Assembly: GCF_900156545.1 (NCBI RefSeq)
Contig: NZ_FTNW01000002.1
Location: 186,001-250,000 of the forward strand
Direction of reading: 5' to 3'
From: Aquipseudomonas alcaligenes
Lineage (GTDB): Bacteria > Pseudomonadota > Gammaproteobacteria > Pseudomonadales > Pseudomonadaceae
Length of the DNA stretch: 64,000 nt
The notes below the pieces were generated by a model. It saw only the letters and a list, made by a program, of their open reading frames with translations. It had not been told where the DNA came from and did not search any database. Of this stretch, positions 1 through 9,564 are shown one piece after another (position 1 is the first letter of the stretch; every line of letters begins with the position of its first letter). The position numbers and the translations under genes were made by a program.

Positions 1-429
1 CCGCTGAGCAACTGCTGCGGCAAATGGCATCAGGGTCAGCCGGCCCCCAGCGCCGAGCAGCTGATGCGCTCACGCTACAGCGCCTACACGCTGGGTCTGA
101 TCGACTACCTGGTGGCGACCACATTGCCCCCCCAGCAAGCGGCGCTGGATCGCGACAGCATGCGTGCCTGGAGCCTCGCTAGCACCTGGCTCGGCCTGGA
201 AGTGGAAGGCAGCGAGCTGCTCGATACACACGCCTTCGTCACCTTTACCGCGCGCTGGCACGACGGCGACAGCGAGCACAGCCATCGCGAGCGCTCGGCC
301 TTCGTCCGGCAGGCCGGGCGCTGGTACTTCATTGATCCGACCGTCCCGCTCAAGGCCGGGCGCAACGACCCCTGCCCCTGCGACAGTGGGCAGAAATTCA
401 AAAAGTGCTGTGCCAGCTACCTGAGCTAG
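1..429 (+). CDS. YchJ/UPF0225-family SEC-C protein, 5' truncated by window edge
   Basis: The reading frame is open from the first base, so the gene begins outside the window. The visible part starts with a Cys pair (S-N-C-C-G), the remains of an N-terminal SEC-C-like zinc motif. It continues with the YchJ signature around L-M-R-S-R-Y-S-A-Y and ends with a second SEC-C motif, [18 protein letters not shown], near the C-terminus. SEC-C motifs bind zinc through the Cys residues; the cellular role of YchJ proteins is not established. The first internal ATG at 64 lies inside the conserved domain and is not the start. Family assignment is good, function unknown. Confidence 0.85.
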   Translation, partial: PLSNCCGKWHQGQPAPSAEQLMRSRYSAYTLGLIDYLVATTLPPQQAALDRDSMRAWSLASTWLGLEVEGSELLDTHAFVTFTARWHDGDSEHSHRERSAFVRQAGRWYFIDPTVPLKAGRNDPCPCDSGQKFKKCCASYLS

Positions 430-493
430 GAATTCTCTGCTTCAGTTGCAGACCAGAACCCGGCGGGGGGCCGGGTCGCACAAGGAGAAGCAG

Positions 494-1603
494 ATGCACA
501 AGTACAGTGGAACGGCGACCGCTCTGGCCGCCCTGCTATGGATCGGCGCCGTCCAGGCCGATGATGTCCAGGTCGAATTGGGCAGCAGCGAACGGGTCGC
601 CCGCCTGTTCGCCTATCCAAACAACTGCAGCGTGATCTGTTATCGCGACTGGACCCTGGAACAGACCGCCGAGCATTACCTCGGCCAGAGCCTGCAGCGC
701 GACGGTTACCCCGACGCGACGGTCAAGGTCAGCCGCGACGGCGACAGCCTCAGCGCCAGCTTCAGTGGCGTACCGAATGACTACGGGGCGCCGCTGACCA
801 GCCTGCTGAATGCCGGCGACCTGGCCTTCGACGGCGCCAGCAAGCTCAACAGCGATGGCAAGTGGCAGTACAGCTGGTACTTCTTCCTGCCGTTGGGCAT
901 GGCTCTGGAGAATCGCAAGAGCGTCGAACTGCTGCACTTCCCACCGGACTACTCGCTGACCCAGGCCCAGGACTACCTGGAGTCCAAGACCACCGACCGC
1001 TGGGCCGCGCTGCTCACCGAGAACGGCGTGGCGGCGGCGCAGACACCGGCCTATCAGACCATCATCGACATCGCTCCGATCGCCGCACCAGCCAGCGCCG
1101 GCAACGATCTGCAGGGCGTCTATGACTATTTCACCGACTACCAGAAGACCATGGTTGCCCAGCTCACCGCAGGCGATGGCAGCGCGCTGCCGATGGTCGC
1201 TTTCGGCGGGCCGGTGCGCGCGTGGATCAACAAGACCTATGACGCCAACATCGGCGTGCTGGGTCTGGACACGATCACCCCGGCGCCAGGTCAGGACGTG
1301 GCGGTGCTGGGCGCCAACCACCCGAGTTACATCTGGTACGCGGCCGATCCGCAGAACTATGGCGGCGACCAGGCCAAGGCCGACGCCGCCGGCCTCAAGG
1401 TCATGGGTCAGGACATCAGCGCCGCCTGCTGGCAGGCCGGCATGGGCCAGAACCCTGGCGCCGACCCGCAACAGGCACTGGACGCCTGCACGCAGAAATG
1501 GCAGGTGACGGACAAAGTGCAGACGTGCGAACTGTTCTACACCTCGATCCGCAACCTGACGCCACCCCAGGCCCAAGCCAAGTGCACCAGCAGCAAGAGC
1601 TGA
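494..1603 (+). CDS. Exported protein of unknown function, 369 aa
   Basis: I do not recognise this family. The start at 494 is chosen because AAGGAG lies 7 bases upstream and the protein then opens with a clean signal peptide (MHKYSGTATALAALL..., cleavage likely after AVQA, residue 22). Starting earlier at 446 would bury the signal. The mature part is soluble-looking, with no obvious membrane helices, and carries several Cys in pairs (NNCSVICYRDW near the N-terminus; SAACW, DACTQ, QTCEL and AKCTS near the C-terminus), suggesting disulfides in the periplasm. It stands alone between ychJ and a bidirectional terminator. Confidence 0.8.
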   Translation: MHKYSGTATALAALLWIGAVQADDVQVELGSSERVARLFAYPNNCSVICYRDWTLEQTAEHYLGQSLQRDGYPDATVKVSRDGDSLSASFSGVPNDYGAPLTSLLNAGDLAFDGASKLNSDGKWQYSWYFFLPLGMALENRKSVELLHFPPDYSLTQAQDYLESKTTDRWAALLTENGVAAAQTPAYQTIIDIAPIAAPASAGNDLQGVYDYFTDYQKTMVAQLTAGDGSALPMVAFGGPVRAWINKTYDANIGVLGLDTITPAPGQDVAVLGANHPSYIWYAADPQNYGGDQAKADAAGLKVMGQDISAACWQAGMGQNPGADPQQALDACTQKWQVTDKVQTCELFYTSIRNLTPPQAQAKCTSSKS

Positions 1604-1611
1604 TGCCAGAC

Positions 1612-1648
1612 AAAACGAGGCCCGCAGATGCGGGCCTCGTTCTTTATT
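1612..1648. terminator. Bidirectional intrinsic terminator
   Basis: An 11-bp perfect GC-rich stem (1615-1625 with 1630-1640, loop AGAT) is followed by TCTTTATT on the plus strand and by TTTTG on the minus strand. It sits between the ends of two convergent genes and can serve both. Confidence 0.85.
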
Positions 1649-2192
1649 CCTGCAGTTTGAGGTGCGAGGTATCCGGTGGCGGCGCGGACGGAGCAGCCTT
1701 GGCCTGGCCCATGTCGCTACCCACCGGCGCCAGGCTGAACTGCGACAGATCGACTGCCGGCGCCGGCGCTTCGGCCTTGGCGTCCTGCAGATCGGCGCCC
1801 ACGGGCGCGATGCCGAAGTCCGGCGCTTCCACATCGCTGAACGCGGCCATGTATTCGTCACGCGGGATCACCCGGGCCGAACCGCCGCTGCGCACTGGCG
1901 CGGCGGCCGGTGCCGCGGTCACTGGAGCAGGCGCAGGCGGCGGCGCCATCTCCACCTCCTCCACCGGCAGCGCCTGAACAATCGCCAAGGCGCCGGCCCG
2001 CTCCATGGTCGCACGGTATTTCTCGGCACCGGCGGCATCCAGGCCGCTCTTGATCACGACGCGCCGCCCGGAAAACAGCAGTGCAATGCGCTGCTCATCA
2101 GCCTGGAACAGCCGCGCCAGGTTCGCCTTCACCTGTTCCAGCGGCGCGCCCGGCACCACCTGCCCGGCGAAGGCGATCTCGTAGAGGCTCAT
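1644..2192 (-). CDS. Conserved hypothetical protein with Pro/Ala-rich linker, 182 aa
   Basis: The start at 2192 is preceded by AGGAGT at proper spacing. The N-terminal 75 residues form a small alpha/beta domain (M-S-L-Y-E-I-A-F-A-G start, then R-R-V-V-I-K-S-G-L-D-A-A). That segment resembles the N-terminal region of several gammaproteobacterial proteins that link a G-K-R-V-V-(I/L)-K-type domain to variable tails. A Pro/Ala-rich stretch follows at about residues 78-105, then a low-complexity tail in which A-P-D-F-G-I-A-P-V-G and F-S-L-A-P-V-G form an imperfect repeat. No signal peptide or membrane segment. Function unknown; the gene is divergent from the LEA-like lipoprotein. Confidence 0.75.
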   Translation of the reverse strand: MSLYEIAFAGQVVPGAPLEQVKANLARLFQADEQRIALLFSGRRVVIKSGLDAAGAEKYRATMERAGALAIVQALPVEEVEMAPPPAPAPVTAAPAAAPVRSGGSARVIPRDEYMAAFSDVEAPDFGIAPVGADLQDAKAEAPAPAVDLSQFSLAPVGSDMGQAKAAPSAPPPDTSHLKLQE

Positions 2193-2304
2193 GGTCACAC
2201 TCCTGTCCAATTCGGCCCCCAGTATGGCGCAGATTTTTTCCGTAAACAGCTGGTGGCCACCTAGCAGCTGCTTGATACACTGGGCCGTCGATTGGGGTCA
2301 TGCA

Positions 2305-2799
2305 ATGTTTCTGAAGGCACTCGCACGCACCATCGGCCTGGCGACCATCCTGGCCCTGCATCTCGGACTCTCGGGGTGCGCCAGCTGGTTCGACGACGAC
2401 TTCCAGAACCCGGAGGTCCACCTCGTCAGGGTCGATGTGATCAAGGCCAAACTGCTCGAGCAGCGGTTCTCGCTGCGTTTTCGCGTCGACAACCCCAACG
2501 CCTCCGAGCTACCGATCCGTGGCCTGACCTATGCCATCCAGCTGAACGACACGCCACTGGCCGAGGGCGAATCCAGCCAGTGGGTCACCGTCCCCGCCCG
2601 CGGCCACGCGGAATTCGAAGTGCCGGTGCGCACCAACCTCTGGCGCCATCTCAAGGGTGTGGTCGAAGCCCTGGAAGAGCCCGATGCGCCGATCCGCTAC
2701 CGCTTGCGCGGCGAAGTGAAGACCGGCCTGCTGTTCGGCCGCAGCGTGCATCTGCAGCGCAATGGCGAGATAATCCCCGGCGATTACATCCCGGAGTGA
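2305..2799 (+). CDS. LEA type 2 family lipoprotein, 164 aa
   Basis: The start at 2305 gives a lipoprotein signal peptide ending in a lipobox, L-G-L-S-G-C, so the protein is probably membrane-anchored in the periplasm. The rest matches the LEA14/WHy beta-sandwich type: a strand pattern around [11 protein letters not shown], then L-P-I-R-G-L-T-Y. Such domains are linked to desiccation and stress proteins, but the bacterial role is not settled. The SEC-C gene follows after 5 bases, so the two are likely co-transcribed. Longer in-frame starts upstream would destroy the signal peptide. Confidence 0.85.
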   Translation: MFLKALARTIGLATILALHLGLSGCASWFDDDFQNPEVHLVRVDVIKAKLLEQRFSLRFRVDNPNASELPIRGLTYAIQLNDTPLAEGESSQWVTVPARGHAEFEVPVRTNLWRHLKGVVEALEEPDAPIRYRLRGEVKTGLLFGRSVHLQRNGEIIPGDYIPE

Positions 2800-2804
2800 G
2801 CGTC

Positions 2805-3002
2805 ATGACTCAGCAACCCCATGTCCACGGCCCCGACTGCAACCACGACCACGATCATCACCACGATGACGGTCACGTGCACGGCCCGCACTGCAACCAT
2901 CACCACCAGGAACCGGTGCGCAACCCGCTGAAGGAAGTCGGGCGCAACGATCCCTGCCCCTGTGGCAGCCAGAAGAAGTTCAAGAAGTGCCACGGCGCCT
3001 GA
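2805..3002 (+). CDS. His-rich SEC-C motif protein, 65 aa
   Basis: This small protein has two parts. Residues 1-35 hold two C-N-H-D/H-type clusters within a His/Asp-rich segment (14 His in about 30 residues), a likely metal-binding tail. Residues 46-62 are a canonical SEC-C motif ([19 protein letters not shown]) with the C-x-C...K-C-H zinc ligands. It starts 5 bases after the lipoprotein stop, in another frame. SEC-C motifs mediate zinc-dependent protein contacts, as in SecA; here the motif stands alone, so a metal-handling or adaptor role is only an inference. Confidence 0.85.
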   Translation: MTQQPHVHGPDCNHDHDHHHDDGHVHGPHCNHHHQEPVRNPLKEVGRNDPCPCGSQKKFKKCHGA

Positions 3003-3112
3003 CCTGAACGCCTCACCGGCAGGGCCATGCCCCTGCCGGGCCCCTACTCCCCGGCGCATTCGCCCTCTACAATCCGCACCCATCATCCGTCTCCCTGCGC
3101 CAGGAGCCAGTC

Positions 3113-5638
3113 ATGGGTTCGCGCTTTCTCCGTCTGACCATTCTCGCCACCCTGAGCAGCACCCTGCTGCTGGGCGGCTGCCAGTCCTTCCTCAATAGTC
3201 GCTACGCCGACAGCGTTCACCCGGACCAGGGCATCGTTCGCGTCCAGGGCCTGGCGCAGAGCGTGGTAGTAAGGCGCAACCCGCTGGGCATGCCGCTGAT
3301 CGAGACCACCACCTTCCACGACGCTCTGTTCACCCTGGGTTACGTGCACGCGGCCGACCGCCTCAGCCAGATGGTCGGCATGCGCCTGTTGGCCGAGGGC
3401 CGTCTGGCCGAGATGAACGGCCCCGGCATGCTGGAAATCGACCGCTTCATGCGCACGGTCAACCTCAAGGCCGAGGCCGAGGTGCTGTACAAGAACGCCT
3501 CGCCGCGCATCAAGAAGTTCTTCGAGGTCTACGCCCGCGGCGTCAACGCCTACCTGTTCCGCTACCAGGACAGGCTGCCGATGGACCTGGCCGAGAGCGG
3601 CTACCGCCCCGCCTACTGGAAGCCGGAAGACTCGGTGCTGCTGTTCTGCCTGCTCAACTTCGGCCTGTCGGTCAACCTGCAGGAAGAAATCGCCGCCCTC
3701 AAGCTGGCGGACAAGGTCGGCGCGGACAAGCTGGCCTGGCTGCTGCCGAGCTACCCGGACGAGCCCCTGCCCTTCGAGGAAGCCGAGAAGCTGCGCGGCC
3801 TGAGCCTGGGCGGCCAGATTCCCGGCCTGGCTGCGGTGAACGACGCCGCTGGCCAGGTGGCTGCGCTGAACATGCTCGGCGTCGCCGCCTCCAACAACTG
3901 GGCCATAGCCCCGCAGAACAGCCGCAGCGGCAAGAGCCTGCTGGCCAACGACACCCACCTGCCGCTGTCCATGCCCTCGGTGTGGAACTTCGTGCACATC
4001 CGCTCGCCGAAATTCCAGGCCGCCGGCGTCTCCATCGCCGGCGTCCCGGCAGTGGTCGCCGGCTTCAACGGCAAGCTGGCCTGGGGCATGACCATGGTCA
4101 TGGGCGACAACCAGGACCTGTTTCTCGAACAGCTCAAGCGCGAGGGCGGCCGCCTCTACTACATGGCCGACGGCAAATGGCAGCCGGCCCGCGAGCGCCA
4201 GGAAACCTTCTTCATCAAGGGCCAGCGGCCGATCCGCGAAACCATCTGGGAAACCCGCCACGGCCCGCTGCTCAACTCCGCCCTCGGCGAGCGCAAGTCA
4301 CCGCTGCAACCGCTGCCGCTACGCAGCGGCTACGGCCTGGCCCTGCGCAACATCCAGGCCGAGGCGGATCGCTCGATCGACGCCTTCTTCGACCTGTCGC
4401 GCGCGCAGTCGGTGGAACAGGCCTTCGAAGCCACCCGCGAAGTGCGCGCCATGGCGCTGAACATGGTGTTCGCCGACGCCCAGCACATCGGCTGGCAGGT
4501 CACCGGCCGCTACCCCAACCGCAAGCAGGGTACCGGCCTGGTGCCCTCGCCCGGCTGGAACGGCGCCTACGACTGGGACGGCTACGCCGACCCCATGCTG
4601 CACCCCTACGACCAGGACCCCCTGCAGGGCTGGCTGGGCACCGCCAACCACCGCACCGTACCGCGCGGCTACGGCATGCAGCTGTCCAACTCCTGGTTCT
4701 ACCCGGAACGCGCCGAGCGCATTGCGCAGCTGGCCGGGAGCGGCAAGCACGACCAGAAAAGCATGATCGCCATGCAGTACGACCAGACCACGCCCTTCGC
4801 CGGCAAGCTGCAGGCCATGCTGGACGCTCCCAGCATGGCCGCGCCGCTGAAGCAGGCCATCGCCGCCCTGCCCACCCCGGAGCGGGCCAAGGCCGAGGAA
4901 GCGTACAAGCGCCTGATGGCCTTCGACGGGCGCATGGCCGCCACCTCGGCCGATGCCGCCCTCTACAGCGCCTTCCTGCAGGAGAGCGTCAAGGCCACCT
5001 TCCTCGACGAGCTGGGCCCGCAGACCAGCCCGGCCTGGCAGGCGCTGGTGGACACCGCCAACAACAGCTACTCGGCCCAGGCCGACCATCTTCTCGGCCG
5101 CGACGACAGCCCGTTCTGGGACGATGTAAAGACCGCGCAGAAGGAAGACAAGGCGGCCATCCTGGCACGCAGTCTGGCCAACGCCGTGACCTTCCTGGAA
5201 GGCGAACTGGGCGCCAATCGCAGCGCCTGGCAATGGGGCAAGCTGCACCAGTACCGCTGGACCAGCAACGCCAGCAAGATGGCGCCCTACCTCAGCGCCA
5301 GCCAGCGCAGCAGCATCGAGTCGATCTCCAGCTACCTGGATCGCGGCCCCTACCCGGCCGGCGGCGACCACGGCACCCTCAACGTGGCCGCCTACGCGTG
5401 GGGCAACGACTTCGACGTGTGGCTGATCCCGGCCATGCGCATCGTCGTCGACTTCGGCCTGCCCGAGCCGATGATCGGCCTCAACAGCTCCGGCCAGTCC
5501 GGCAACCCGGCCAGCCGGCACTATGCCGACGGCATCGAGGCCTGGCTCAAGGGCGGCTACATGAGCTTCCCGTTCCAGAGCGGCAACATCGACCGGGTCT
5601 ATGGCAACAAGCGCCTGATGCTGATGCCGGGCAGATAA
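3113..5638 (+). CDS. quiP: Penicillin acylase family protein, QuiP-like acyl-homoserine lactone acylase
   Basis: An Ntn-hydrolase of the penicillin/AHL acylase family, 841 aa, close to the length of P. aeruginosa QuiP and resembling it through most of the chain as I recall it (for example Y-A-D-G-I-E-x-W-L-K near the C-terminus). QuiP cleaves the acyl side chain of long-chain N-acyl homoserine lactones. The N-terminus has a lipobox-like L-G-G-C (Cys23), so it is exported and perhaps anchored. The predicted autoprocessing nucleophile is Ser260 in A-A-S-N-N-W-A-I-A, which would start the beta chain. The gene stands alone and is followed by a long hairpin. Substrate specificity cannot be read from sequence. 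Confidence 0.85.
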   Translation: MGSRFLRLTILATLSSTLLLGGCQSFLNSRYADSVHPDQGIVRVQGLAQSVVVRRNPLGMPLIETTTFHDALFTLGYVHAADRLSQMVGMRLLAEGRLAEMNGPGMLEIDRFMRTVNLKAEAEVLYKNASPRIKKFFEVYARGVNAYLFRYQDRLPMDLAESGYRPAYWKPEDSVLLFCLLNFGLSVNLQEEIAALKLADKVGADKLAWLLPSYPDEPLPFEEAEKLRGLSLGGQIPGLAAVNDAAGQVAALNMLGVAASNNWAIAPQNSRSGKSLLANDTHLPLSMPSVWNFVHIRSPKFQAAGVSIAGVPAVVAGFNGKLAWGMTMVMGDNQDLFLEQLKREGGRLYYMADGKWQPARERQETFFIKGQRPIRETIWETRHGPLLNSALGERKSPLQPLPLRSGYGLALRNIQAEADRSIDAFFDLSRAQSVEQAFEATREVRAMALNMVFADAQHIGWQVTGRYPNRKQGTGLVPSPGWNGAYDWDGYADPMLHPYDQDPLQGWLGTANHRTVPRGYGMQLSNSWFYPERAERIAQLAGSGKHDQKSMIAMQYDQTTPFAGKLQAMLDAPSMAAPLKQAIAALPTPERAKAEEAYKRLMAFDGRMAATSADAALYSAFLQESVKATFLDELGPQTSPAWQALVDTANNSYSAQADHLLGRDDSPFWDDVKTAQKEDKAAILARSLANAVTFLEGELGANRSAWQWGKLHQYRWTSNASKMAPYLSASQRSSIESISSYLDRGPYPAGGDHGTLNVAAYAWGNDFDVWLIPAMRIVVDFGLPEPMIGLNSSGQSGNPASRHYADGIEAWLKGGYMSFPFQSGNIDRVYGNKRLMLMPGR

Positions 5639-5651
5639 TCCGCAGACAGTC

Positions 5652-5681
5652 CACAGAGGGCGCCCCAGGGCGCCCTCTGTG
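5652..5681. terminator. 13-bp GC-rich hairpin after the acylase gene
   Basis: Perfect inverted repeat, 5652-5664 with 5669-5681, loop of 4. It lies 14 bases after the acylase stop. No T-run follows on either strand, so it is either a weak or Rho-assisted terminator or an mRNA 3'-end stabiliser. Confidence 0.5.
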
Positions 5682-6048
5682 CTTACAGCACAAACGTGCT
5701 GCAGCGCACAAACCGCTCTATTCCGGCACTTCCATTCGTCGGCGCGTGGCCCGCAAAGGGCACTCGGCGCACCCACGCCACTCCGAGAAAAATTCCTTGC
5801 CCATCAGGCGTAACGATAGGGAAGCGTAATTCCATTTTCATTAATAGGAGTTTTTTTGACGCCAATTTAACGACGAAAGGTGATTTCACCGTTTCAGCGA
5901 CAGCCGTATAAAGCGCGCCATGCCCGGCGCAGAGCGCGCTGCGGCAGGTTCGAAGTGCAGTGACTGGCAGGACAGCTAGACGGTTTCAGGCATCGGGATA
6001 GTGCGGCGCTCCGAATGACCCCGTACTACTGCCGGAGCCACACGCGCC
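5682..6048. other. Intergenic region with an AT-rich patch, no gene seen
   Basis: I see no credible coding sequence here. Short frames on both strands lack ribosome binding sites and family features. A patch at about 5820-5875 is clearly more AT-rich than its surroundings and may hold the promoter of the alginate lyase gene, but I cannot assign a -35/-10 pair with confidence. Confidence 0.6.
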
Positions 6049-6729
6049 ATGATCGATCTCAACACCTGGAACCTGACCATCCCCGTCGGCGAGCCCGCCA
6101 CCACCATCGCCACCCCGCTGCTCGTTGGCGGCTATCAGGACGACTACTTCAAGAACATCGACGGTACGTTGTTCTTCTGGGCTCCGGTCGACGGCACCAC
6201 CACCCCCAACGCCAAGTACCCGCGCAGCGAGCTGCGCGAGACCCATGCAGACGGCAAGCTGCGCAACTGGAAGTACCAGGCTGCCGACAACTACCTGCGC
6301 GCCACCCTGAAAGTCACCCAGGTGCCCTCCAGCGGCAAGGTCATCATCGGGCAGATCCACAACGTCGAGGGCAACGACCCGCCCATCAAGCTGCAGTATG
6401 AGTACAGCACCTCGACCCAAACCGGCAGCGTGGCCGCCATCTACCGACTGAAACCGGGCATCAGCACCAGCAAGGCCATAGTGCTGCGCAATGTCCCGCT
6501 GGGCGCGACCTTCTCCTACAGCATCGCCCTGAGCAAAACCGGCACCCTCGCCGTGTACGCCAAGACGCCCAGCACCGACACCCTCAAGTGGACGGCCAAG
6601 CTCGACCCGGCCTGGGCGACGCAGACCATGTACTTCAAGGCTGGCAGCTATGTGCAGGACAACACCGGCGACAACACCGAAGCCGGCGCAGTGACCTTCA
6701 CCAAGCTGAGCATCGAACACACGCCGTGA
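6049..6729 (+). CDS. Polysaccharide lyase family 7 alginate lyase, 226 aa
   Basis: All three PL7 signature regions are present: R-S-E-L-R-E at residues 59-64, Q-I-H at 102-104, and Y-F-K-A-G-S-Y-V-Q at 195-203. These supply the Arg/Gln neutraliser, the catalytic His and the catalytic Tyr in a beta-jelly-roll lyase that cuts alginate by beta-elimination. The length fits a single-domain PL7. No signal peptide is visible at this start, and the domain begins almost at residue 1 (L-N-T-W-N-L-T-I-P). The protein would therefore be cytoplasmic or exported without a classical signal. It is not in an alginate operon. Confidence 0.9.
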   Translation: MIDLNTWNLTIPVGEPATTIATPLLVGGYQDDYFKNIDGTLFFWAPVDGTTTPNAKYPRSELRETHADGKLRNWKYQAADNYLRATLKVTQVPSSGKVIIGQIHNVEGNDPPIKLQYEYSTSTQTGSVAAIYRLKPGISTSKAIVLRNVPLGATFSYSIALSKTGTLAVYAKTPSTDTLKWTAKLDPAWATQTMYFKAGSYVQDNTGDNTEAGAVTFTKLSIEHTP

Positions 6730-6876
6730 AACGCCGGGAGCCGCTGCCGGTTCCCGCGAGAAAGGAACAACTTTTAATCGCCAGCTGGCATATCAGTCAG
6801 GTCCACCGACCTTAAACAGTTTAAAAACAGCCCTTTACAGTCCCTTCATCGCACTACACTTCAAATCGAGCGGCTA

Positions 6877-6900
6877 ACCCCGCTTCCGGCGGGGTCTTTA
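6877..6900 (+). terminator. Intrinsic terminator-like hairpin
   Basis: A 7-bp stem (6877-6883 with 6889-6895) is followed by CTTTATT. It lies about 150 bases after the lyase stop and 60 bases before the next gene, so it may end the lyase transcript or act in the leader of the next gene. Confidence 0.55.
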
Positions 6901-6959
6901 TTAGAACCAAGAACAGCTGCCAGGCACCTGACCCCGCCGGCACCCTTCGCGAGGGCCTT

Positions 6960-7439
6960 ATGGGAATTGCCGCCAGCGATCTGCGTCAGCATGTCATCCG
7001 CCCTACCCTGCTCTATCTGGGGCGCCACTCCTCCATTGCCGAAGCCTTGCTGCTCGGCGCCGCCGCCAGCCAGTCGGGGCTCGGCAGCGTCCTCGACGAC
7101 CGGCAGGGCCACGGCCTCTACCGCATCAGCGAACTGCGCCACCAGCAACTCTGGGACCAGCACCTGGCCCGCGACCCCGACCTCGCCAGCCTGGTGCGCG
7201 GCCTGGCCAGCCAGCATGCCTTCCTCGCAGCTCCGCACCTGGAGCTGACCGTCAACCTGCGCTACGCCACCGCCATTGCCTGGCTCCTGGTGGAGCGCGA
7301 GTATCCCAGCCTGCCCGAACCCGACGACCTGCACGGCATGGCTCGCATCTGGCGCAAGGTGTTCCAGCCGCAAGGCCGCCTGCGTGATTTCCTGCAGGCT
7401 TGGCAACATTGCATACAGGAACCCTACCAGGCCGCCTGA
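6960..7439 (+). CDS. Conserved hypothetical protein, possible lysozyme-like fold, 159 aa
   Basis: I do not recognise a named family. The protein is soluble with no signal peptide. The stretch A-L-L-L-G-A-A-A-S-Q-S-G-L-G followed by G-H-G-L-Y-R-I-S recalls the ES-G...GLMQI pattern of lytic transglycosylases and phage lysozyme-like proteins. The catalytic Glu is absent (Q-S-G instead of E-S-G), so a hydrolase function is doubtful. It is a lone gene between the PL7 lyase and fadL. Confidence 0.65.
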   Translation: MGIAASDLRQHVIRPTLLYLGRHSSIAEALLLGAAASQSGLGSVLDDRQGHGLYRISELRHQQLWDQHLARDPDLASLVRGLASQHAFLAAPHLELTVNLRYATAIAWLLVEREYPSLPEPDDLHGMARIWRKVFQPQGRLRDFLQAWQHCIQEPYQAA

Positions 7440-7573
7440 CCTCGGAAAAATACGACCAATCGGTCAGTTTCCGGATTAACGAAAGTTCACGAAAAAGCCG
7501 TGCCAGAGCGGTTGGCAAGGCTTGGTAAAACGCGTAGCTTGCCGCCCCCGTTTTACCGTTCGTGAGCATCCTA

Positions 7574-8857
7574 ATGAAAAAACTCTGGTTGAAGACCTCT
7601 CTCGCGCTGGCCGTCGGCGCGGTTTCCACTCACAGCCTGGGCAACGGAATTGCCATCAACGAACAAAGCGTCAGCGGCATGGGCACCTCCTTCGCCGGCC
7701 GCGCCTCGGCTGTCAACGATGCCTCCATCCTGTTCGGCAACCCGGCGGGCCTTAGCAAACTGGAACGTCCGGAAGTGGTCGGTGGCTTCGGTCTGGTCAA
7801 GGCCAACGTCGACATCGACGATGCCAGCGCCGAAACCCACAAGGGCGACATGGTGCCGTTGACTCCGGTGCCTTTCGCCTACTACGCCAGCCCGATCGAC
7901 GAGAAGTTCAGCTGGGGCCTCGGCCTGTACGTGCCCTACGCGCTGATCAGCGACTACGAGAAGAGCTTCGGCGGCCGCTTCAAGGGCCAGTACAGCAAGG
8001 TCGAAGTGGTCACCCTGCAGCCGACCCTCAGCTACCAGATCAATGATCGCGTCTCCGTCGGCTTCGGTCCGACCATCAACAAGATCAAGGGCAAGCTGGT
8101 CAACAAGCTGGACAACAGTGCCGCGCTGGGTACCGGCGAGACCAAGGTCGGCATCAAGGGCGACGATGTCGCCTACGGCTTCAACGTCGGCCTGATGGTC
8201 GACGTGACCGACAGCCTGACCTGGGGCCTGACCTACCACTCCAAGGTCGACTACACCCTGGAAGGCCGCACCCGCATCACCAACGGCAGCGGCCCGATCT
8301 TCAGCCAGTTCAACGGCAACTACGATGCCAGCCTGGACTTCACTACCCCGGAAACCATCGACACCTCGGTGACCTACAAGCTCGATGACCAGTGGACCCT
8401 GTACGCCGGCACCACCTTCACCCGCTGGAGCCGCCTGCAGGAAATCGTGGTCGAGAACGAAGGCACCCCGAGCCTGCTCGGCATGCAGCCGATCGGTGAA
8501 GTCAGCGAAGAGCTGAAGTGGCACAACACCTGGTCCTATGCCATTGGCGCGTCGTACCAACTCAACCCGCAATGGGTGCTGCGTACCGGCCTGGCCATCG
8601 ACCCGTCGCCGGCCGAGAACGCGCACCGCAGCGTGCGCATCCCGGTGGGCAACCGCAAGGTGCTCTCGGTGGGCGCCGGCTGGTCGCCGAACCCGGACCT
8701 GACCATCGACGTGGCCTACTCCTACCTGCAGGAGAGCAGCGCCAAGGTCAACCAGGCCAGCAAGGAACTGGCCGGTGCGGAAATCGCCCCGGGCTTCAGC
8801 GCCGAGTACAACAACAGCGCCCACGGCCTGGGTCTGCAAGCCACCTACCGCTTCTGA
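7574..8857 (+). CDS. fadL: FadL-family outer membrane long-chain fatty acid transporter
   Basis: A FadL/OmpP1/TodX-type beta-barrel. After a signal peptide (MKKLWLKTSLALAVGAVSTHS...) comes the FadL N-terminal hatch pattern: N-G-I-A-I-N-E-Q-S, G-T-S-F-A-G-R-A-S-A, and F-G-N-P-A-G-L. Amphipathic strands continue to a terminal aromatic residue (T-Y-R-F), the outer membrane insertion signal. Such channels take up hydrophobic substrates by lateral diffusion. A GTG start at 7562 is possible, but the ATG at 7574 gives the better signal peptide. It is followed by a strong terminator and is monocistronic. Confidence 0.88.
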   Translation: MKKLWLKTSLALAVGAVSTHSLGNGIAINEQSVSGMGTSFAGRASAVNDASILFGNPAGLSKLERPEVVGGFGLVKANVDIDDASAETHKGDMVPLTPVPFAYYASPIDEKFSWGLGLYVPYALISDYEKSFGGRFKGQYSKVEVVTLQPTLSYQINDRVSVGFGPTINKIKGKLVNKLDNSAALGTGETKVGIKGDDVAYGFNVGLMVDVTDSLTWGLTYHSKVDYTLEGRTRITNGSGPIFSQFNGNYDASLDFTTPETIDTSVTYKLDDQWTLYAGTTFTRWSRLQEIVVENEGTPSLLGMQPIGEVSEELKWHNTWSYAIGASYQLNPQWVLRTGLAIDPSPAENAHRSVRIPVGNRKVLSVGAGWSPNPDLTIDVAYSYLQESSAKVNQASKELAGAEIAPGFSAEYNNSAHGLGLQATYRF

Positions 8858-8875
8858 CAGCAGCAGGTCGCCACA

Positions 8876-8903
8876 AAAAAGCCGGGCACTTGCCCGGCTT
8901 TTT
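8876..8903. terminator. Bidirectional intrinsic terminator
   Basis: A perfect stem with A-run and T-run on both sides (8876-8888 with 8891-8903). It separates fadL from the convergent peroxidase-like gene. Confidence 0.92.
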
Positions 8904-8916
8904 CATGCCCGCCACT

Positions 8917-9468
8917 TCACGGCTGGGCGATGGCCTTGTCGATCGCCTCGATCAGCGCCTCGTCGTCCGGCTTGGTCAGGCTGGAGAAACTGGCGATCAC
9001 CTTGCCGTCACGTCCCACCACATACTTGTAGAAGTTCCAGCGCGGCGCACTGCTCTGCGCAGCCAGCTCGCGGAACAGCGGCGCGGCCGCCTCGCCACTG
9101 ATCACCTGCGGCTCGCTCATGGCGAAAGTCACGCCGTAGTCGATGAAACACACCTTGGCCGTCTCTGCGGAATCGTCGGCCTCCTGGCGGAAATCATCCG
9201 ACGGCACGCCCAGCACTTCCAGGCCCTGGCCTTTGTAGCGCTGGTAGAGTGCCTCCAGCCCCTTGAACTGCGGGGTGAAGCCGCAACGGCTGGCAGTGTT
9301 GACCACCAGCAGCGGCTTGCCGGCGAAACGCTGGCACAGGTCGATGCGCTCCTTGGAGCGCAATTGCTGCAGCTCGCCCTGCGCTTTCAGCAATGGCGGG
9401 CAATCGGCCGCCCACACGGGCGCAGAGAGCAGGCACAGCAGTGAAATAGCAACGGTACGCGACAACAT
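8917..9468 (-). CDS. Exported glutathione-peroxidase-like thiol peroxidase, 183 aa
   Basis: Signal peptide of about 20 residues (cut after P-V-W-A), then a GPx fold with the peroxidatic motif [12 protein letters not shown] (Cys62, not selenocysteine) and the W-N-F-Y-K motif. At the place of the usual C-N-Q-F-x-x-Q-E-P block it has P-S-D-D-F-R-Q-E, so the Gln of the catalytic tetrad is replaced. Activity may therefore differ from classical GPx. The start at 9468 has an AGGAG site upstream. Its likely role is reduction of hydroperoxides in the periplasm. Confidence 0.85.
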   Translation of the reverse strand: MLSRTVAISLLCLLSAPVWAADCPPLLKAQGELQQLRSKERIDLCQRFAGKPLLVVNTASRCGFTPQFKGLEALYQRYKGQGLEVLGVPSDDFRQEADDSAETAKVCFIDYGVTFAMSEPQVISGEAAAPLFRELAAQSSAPRWNFYKYVVGRDGKVIASFSSLTKPDDEALIEAIDKAIAQP

Positions 9469-9564
9469 GGCGAGATGCTCCTGATGGGTCATTCCGTCAA
9501 CGCTACTCGCGCGAGCCTGCTGCGGCAATGCTCATCTTCGGCTGTCACTGGAGCGCAAGCCTGC

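Noticed and set aside
5683..5911. Two overlapping 68-71 codon frames in the acylase-lyase gap
   Set aside because: No ribosome binding site, no recognisable composition, and they oppose each other on the two strands.
7454..7465. G-A-C-C / G-G-T-C half-sites upstream of fadL as a regulator operator
   Set aside because: Arms of only 4 bases; too weak to support without conservation data.
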